Assembly (NCBI GenBank): GCA_046294265.1
Contig: JBKBKC010000005.1
Span: 1-64,000 of the forward strand
Length of the DNA stretch: 64,000 nucleotides
Direction: 5' to 3'
Source of the DNA: JBKBKC01 sp046294265
GTDB taxonomy: Bacteria; Pseudomonadota; Alphaproteobacteria; Rhodobacterales; Rhodobacteraceae
A program made the translations under genes and the position numbers. The notes under the pieces are model-generated. The model worked only from the letters and a program-made list of their open reading frames with translations. It had not been told where the DNA came from and made no database searches. Below are positions 60,869-64,000 of the stretch, piece after piece; position 1 is the first letter of the stretch, and every line of letters starts with the position of its first letter.

Positions 60869-62116
60869 TCACACCTGCGGCGGTGCCCCGCCCGGTCGCC
60901 CGGTTGCCCGCAGCAGACCCCACAGGACCGGCAGCACCAACAGCGACAGGCCCAGCCCTAGCCGCGCGGCTTCGCGCACCGCACCGCCGGGCAGCGCGGG
61001 GCCGAGCAGGAGGGCGGGGCCGGTGATCCCGACCCCCGCCAGCACCGCGATCACCAGCACGTCGCGCCGGGCGGGCCCAGGCGTCTGCATCTCGGTGCGC
61101 AACGCAGGGATGGCCAGCGTCACGAGCAGGATGCCCGCCGTCTTGCCCCCCCAGAGAGCCGCCACCGTGACCCAGGTTGCCGTCGCATAGGCGCCAAGGT
61201 CCAACCCGCCATGCGTCAGCCCGAACAGGCCCGTCATCACCGGCAACACCGGCAGCAGCGCCTGGGCCACCCTGTTCAGGGGATCGGTCAAAAACTCCTC
61301 GGCCGCGGCGAACAGGCCGAAGGACTGGCTGGCATGCGGCATCGCGGGCAAGAGGGGCAGGAACCCCAACGCGGGTGGCAGCCCCGACAGCGCCACCCCC
61401 AGCCAGCACAGTGCCGCGATCCCGGCCCAGGGCAACAGCATCATCGACCGAGCCCGCGCCCGCTCGGTCAGTGCATCGCGCTGCAGCGGCCTTGTGAGCA
61501 CGACATACCCCAAACCCGCCGACACGACCGGCAGCACCAGCCACGCCGAGCGCAAGCCTGCGCCTCCGGGGGCCGCCAGCCCGCCCAGCACAAGGCCGAT
61601 CACACTGCCCGCAATGGTCAGGAACAGCAGCACCTGCAGCGCCCGCGACCGAGGCCCCAGCAGGATGCGGCCAGAAAGAAAGGCCAGCACCACATCCCCC
61701 GACATCGGCACCACCCAGCCGGGTGCGCCTTGCGCCTCTTCCGCTGTCTCGGCGAGGCTCGCCAGCAGCGCCCAGACCGCAGCCCCCCCCGCCATGCCGC
61801 CAAGGGCAAGCGTCACCGGGACCGCTGCCTTCGCCCCCGCAAACGGGCCCTTTTCGCATCGCCAGGCCTCCCACCCCTCCTTGGCGAGCAGGAACATCAC
61901 CACGGCCATCACGATCTCTTCCACCAATTGCACCGGCGTCACCGCGCGGGGGATCGTCTCGCGGCCCGGGATGATCGTCGGCGACAGGTCGAACAGCCGA
62001 TACTCCACGAGGTCGTAGTAGCTGCCTGATGCGAGGTTCGCGGCCAGCGTGGCCAGCCCCGCGCCCGCCAGCAGGGTCCAGGCAGCGCGCGACAGATGGG
62101 AGGATACCGGGGTCAC
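60869..62116 (-). CDS. NhaA-like membrane protein lacking the Asp pair
   Basis: A 415-residue, roughly 11-helix protein that aligns by pattern with Na+/H+ antiporter NhaA: LVEEIVMAVVMFLLAKEGWEA (helix II), PMSGDVVLAFLSGRIL (helix IV, D141 at the D133 site), THGGLDLG and the lysine in LWGGKTAGILL (K300 site). The essential adjacent pair D163-D164 of E. coli NhaA is missing; the matching helix V reads FLTIAGSVIGLVLGG. It may have lost or changed ion coupling. No nhaR-type regulator adjoins. Assignment to the family is likely, function uncertain. Confidence 0.7.
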   Translation of the reverse strand: MTPVSSHLSRAAWTLLAGAGLATLAANLASGSYYDLVEYRLFDLSPTIIPGRETIPRAVTPVQLVEEIVMAVVMFLLAKEGWEAWRCEKGPFAGAKAAVPVTLALGGMAGGAAVWALLASLAETAEEAQGAPGWVVPMSGDVVLAFLSGRILLGPRSRALQVLLFLTIAGSVIGLVLGGLAAPGGAGLRSAWLVLPVVSAGLGYVVLTRPLQRDALTERARARSMMLLPWAGIAALCWLGVALSGLPPALGFLPLLPAMPHASQSFGLFAAAEEFLTDPLNRVAQALLPVLPVMTGLFGLTHGGLDLGAYATATWVTVAALWGGKTAGILLVTLAIPALRTEMQTPGPARRDVLVIAVLAGVGITGPALLLGPALPGGAVREAARLGLGLSLLVLPVLWGLLRATGRPGGAPPQV

Positions 62117-62327
62117 TGGTCAAACGGTCCGATCTGGGGGGGGCGATGGCGGGGGTTGTGGATGTGGTATCCGCCGGAGTGCGGCGCCGCAACCGGCGCA
62201 CGAAGGGTGCCAGATGGCCTGTGTCCGGGCTGCATCGGCCTTGCGCGGGCGATTTCAGGGGTATCGGGGCTTGTCGCGGGCCGCGCGGGCCGCTACCTGC
62301 GCGCCAGAATGCAGTCGGAGGCGGGCG

Positions 62328-63122
62328 ATGCAGGATCACGAACCGACGCCGCTGGACCGCGCCCATGCCGCGATGACCGCAGCGCCCGAGGATGACAGCG
62401 CACGCCTTCGCTATTTCGCGCGGCTTGCGGACGGCATGGTGTGGCTTTGGACCGAAGGCGAGGTCATGGGAACCCAGGTGCGCCCGCAGGTCTTTCCCAC
62501 CGAGGATGGCCCGGTGGTGCTCGCCTTCGACAGCGAAGAGCGGCTGGGCCAGGCAGCAGGTGCGCCGGTGCCCTATGCCGCGATGCCGGGGCGGGTGGTG
62601 GCGCGGGCGCTGGCCGGGCAGGGCGTGGCGCTCGGGGTGAATCTCGGGGCCGAGGCGCCTTGTTTTCTGGTCCCGCCCGAGGCGCTGGACTGGCTGGCCG
62701 CCACCCTCGACCATGCGCCGCAGGATGCCGAGGCGCGCCCGCTGGCCTTTGCCGCCCCTGCCGACTTGCCTGATGTGCTGCTTCGGGCGCTGGAGGAAAA
62801 GCTGGCTCGGGCGAGCGGGCTGGCCCTGGCGGCTGTGATGGCCGGGGTGACTTACGAGGGCGGGCGCCGGGGTCACATGCTGGCGTTTCTGGATGCGGCT
62901 CCGGGGGCCGAGGCGGCGCTGGCGCGCGCGGTGTCCGAGGCGCTGACCTTCTCGGGGGTCGAGGCGGGGCAGCTTGACGTGACCTTCCTCAAGGCAGACG
63001 CGCCTGCTGCAGCCGCCATTCTGCGCGCGGGCCTGCGCATCGACCTGCCCGCCCCCCTGGATCAGCCCGCCGCCCGCGCGCCCGCGCCGCCCGGAACGCA
63101 GGGCCCACCACGACTGCGGTAA
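62328..63122 (+). CDS. SseB-domain protein
   Basis: A 264-residue soluble protein with an N-terminal SseB domain (about 25-125; FPTEDGPVVLAFDSEERLGQ, LGVNLGAEAPCFLVPPEAL) and a C-terminal part similar to SseB_C (TYEGGRRGHMLAFLDA). The role is not established. ATG 62328 is preceded by GGAGG; the longer frame from 62049 crosses the nhaA-like promoter and is rejected. Confidence 0.75.
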   Translation: MQDHEPTPLDRAHAAMTAAPEDDSARLRYFARLADGMVWLWTEGEVMGTQVRPQVFPTEDGPVVLAFDSEERLGQAAGAPVPYAAMPGRVVARALAGQGVALGVNLGAEAPCFLVPPEALDWLAATLDHAPQDAEARPLAFAAPADLPDVLLRALEEKLARASGLALAAVMAGVTYEGGRRGHMLAFLDAAPGAEAALARAVSEALTFSGVEAGQLDVTFLKADAPAAAAILRAGLRIDLPAPLDQPAARAPAPPGTQGPPRLR

Positions 63123-63136
63123 CGGTCCGCGCATGG

Positions 63137-63157
63137 GGTATCATTATACCTATTTTT
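63137..63157 (+). terminator. AT-rich hairpin terminator after SseB-domain gene
   Basis: GGTAT/ATACC with a CATT loop is followed by TATTTTT, 14 bases past the stop. The stem is only 5 bp, but the T run is good. Confidence 0.6.
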
Positions 63158-63198
63158 CAAGCCACTGATATCAAACAAACAATTAAGAACCTACCTGC

Positions 63199-63227
63199 TT
63201 GACCCCACATCCGCAATCATGGATACA
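63199..63227 (+). promoter_or_regulatory. Sigma-70-type promoter of rplM-rpsI
   Basis: TTGACC (63199-63204), a 17-base spacer and GATACA (63222-63227), about 50 bases ahead of rplM. A small CGGGG/CCCCG hairpin lies in the leader near 63244-63258 and could take part in ribosomal-protein feedback, which is inference. Confidence 0.65.
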
Positions 63228-63280
63228 CCGCCATCCGAGATTGCCGGGGCGCGTCCCCGCCAGATGTCATGGGACCGACA

Positions 63281-63745
63281 ATGAAAACCTTTACCGCAAC
63301 GCCTGCGGATATCGACAAGAAGTGGATCCTGATCGACGCCGAGGGCGTCGTGCTGGGCCGCCTCGCCACCATCGTGGCCAATATCCTGCGCGGCAAGAAC
63401 AAGCCGACCTTCACGCCGCACATAGACATGGGCGACAATGTGATCGTGATCAATGCCGACAAGATCCAGATGACCGGCAACAAGCGTGAGGACAAGCGCT
63501 ACTACTGGCACACCGGCTATCCGGGCGGGATCAAGTTCCGCACCGCACGCCAGGTGCTGGAAGGCGCGCACCCCGAGCGTGTGGTGGTCAAGGCGGTCGA
63601 ACGCATGATCACCCGCAACTCGTTGGGACGCCAGCAGATGACCAACCTGCGCGTCTATGCCGGGGCCGAGCATCCGCACGAGGCGCAGCAGCCGATCGTG
63701 CTGGACCTCAAGCCGCTGAATCCCAAGAACACCCGGAGCGCGTGA
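63281..63745 (+). CDS. rplM: 50S ribosomal protein L13
   Basis: A 154-residue uL13 with the family marks KKWILIDAEGVVLGRLAT, YYWHTGYPGGIK and the C-terminal AGAEHPHEAQQP. ATG 63281 gives the usual MKTFTATPADI start. rpsI begins 2 bp after its stop, the near-universal L13-S9 operon. Confidence 0.97.
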   Translation: MKTFTATPADIDKKWILIDAEGVVLGRLATIVANILRGKNKPTFTPHIDMGDNVIVINADKIQMTGNKREDKRYYWHTGYPGGIKFRTARQVLEGAHPERVVVKAVERMITRNSLGRQQMTNLRVYAGAEHPHEAQQPIVLDLKPLNPKNTRSA

Positions 63746-63747
63746 TC

Positions 63748-64000
63748 ATGGCCGACATCAAATCCCTGGACGATCTGAAATCGGCCGTCGAAGGCACCGC
63801 CGCCGCCGAGGCCCCCGTGGCCGTGGTGGCCGCCCCCCGCGTGGCGCAGCGCGACAGCCTGGGCCGCAGCTATGCGACCGGCAAGCGCAAGAACGCCGTG
63901 GCGCGCGTCTGGATCAAGCCGGGTTCGGGAAAGTTCCTGATCCGCAACCACAAGGGCGAGTTCATCGATTACTCGGCCTACTTCGCGCGTCCCGTGCTGC
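63748..64000 (+). CDS. rpsI: 30S ribosomal protein S9, truncated by window edge
   Basis: The first 84 codons are visible. A 30-residue acidic/alanine-rich N-terminal extension, common in alphaproteobacterial uS9, is followed by the conserved core start SYATGKRKNAVARVWIKPG. The C terminus lies beyond position 64000. Confidence 0.96.
   Translation, partial: MADIKSLDDLKSAVEGTAAAEAPVAVVAAPRVAQRDSLGRSYATGKRKNAVARVWIKPGSGKFLIRNHKGEFIDYSAYFARPVL

Noticed and set aside
1..64000. tRNA, rRNA, CRISPR array, prophage or integron
   Set aside because: No T-arm-like GTTCGA(A/G)TC with matching acceptor stem, no regularly spaced repeats, and no phage structural or integrase genes were found by reading both strands. 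Computation with tRNAscan or CRISPR finders would settle this.

Overview
This window is chromosomal DNA from a high-GC alphaproteobacterium of the order Rhodobacterales (Roseobacter/Rhodobacter/Paracoccus group). The evidence is the set of lineage-typical genes and orders: glnB-glnA, yajC-secD-secF, pyrH-frr-uppS-cdsA-dxr-rseP-bamA-skp-fabZ-lpxA-lpxI-lpxB, a DksA with one cysteine, a HemB without the zinc cysteines, a DddP-type DMSP lyase, DUF2927 and DUF3445 proteins, and an exact alphaproteobacterial LexA box. I see no rRNA, tRNA, CRISPR array or prophage. The only mobile DNA is the 5' end of an IS1182-type transposase at the left edge.

Layout. 1-456: IS remnant, a terminator and AT-richer DNA. 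457-4172: DUF1624 membrane protein; epmA and efp divergently arranged (EF-P and its lysyl-modification enzyme); a LexA-boxed 40-residue membrane peptide; a NifU/IscU-like scaffold; hisI. 4240-7496: dddP and, divergent to it, a DUF3445 protein, then an unknown proline-rich protein. 7687-11868: glnB-glnA nitrogen control, a split nnrE/nnrD pair and a DedA protein. 11941-16361: a VWA protein, then a three-gene unit ending in a polysaccharide pyruvyl transferase-like protein. 16823-23788: GNAT, a broken arsR, dgt, an A-type Fe-S carrier, an unknown protein, xth, a flavin monooxygenase, dksA and moxR. 23985-30092: pepN, a 24-residue membrane peptide, an acyltransferase, a SYLF lipoprotein, hemB and an integral membrane protein. 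30132-37120: mfd, yajC-secD-secF and a Mth938-like gene. 37277-44778: a Tat-exported peptide-type ABC importer with an AraC regulator. 44913-58269: miaA, then the long envelope/isoprenoid/lipid A cluster. 58310-60680: capsule export genes kpsE/kpsT-like. 60869-64000: a degenerate NhaA-like protein, an SseB-domain protein and the rplM-rpsI operon, cut by the window edge.

The genes are mostly housekeeping. The envelope cluster links UMP supply, ribosome recycling, undecaprenyl-PP and CDP-diacylglycerol synthesis, the MEP pathway, the RseP protease, outer-membrane protein assembly and lipid A synthesis in one run of short or overlapping junctions. The most notable non-routine items are the SOS-controlled micropeptide, the family of GC-rich palindromic intergenic repeats sharing a CAAATATCCC core, the NhaA homologue lacking its Asp-Asp pair, and several hairpins placed between cistrons.
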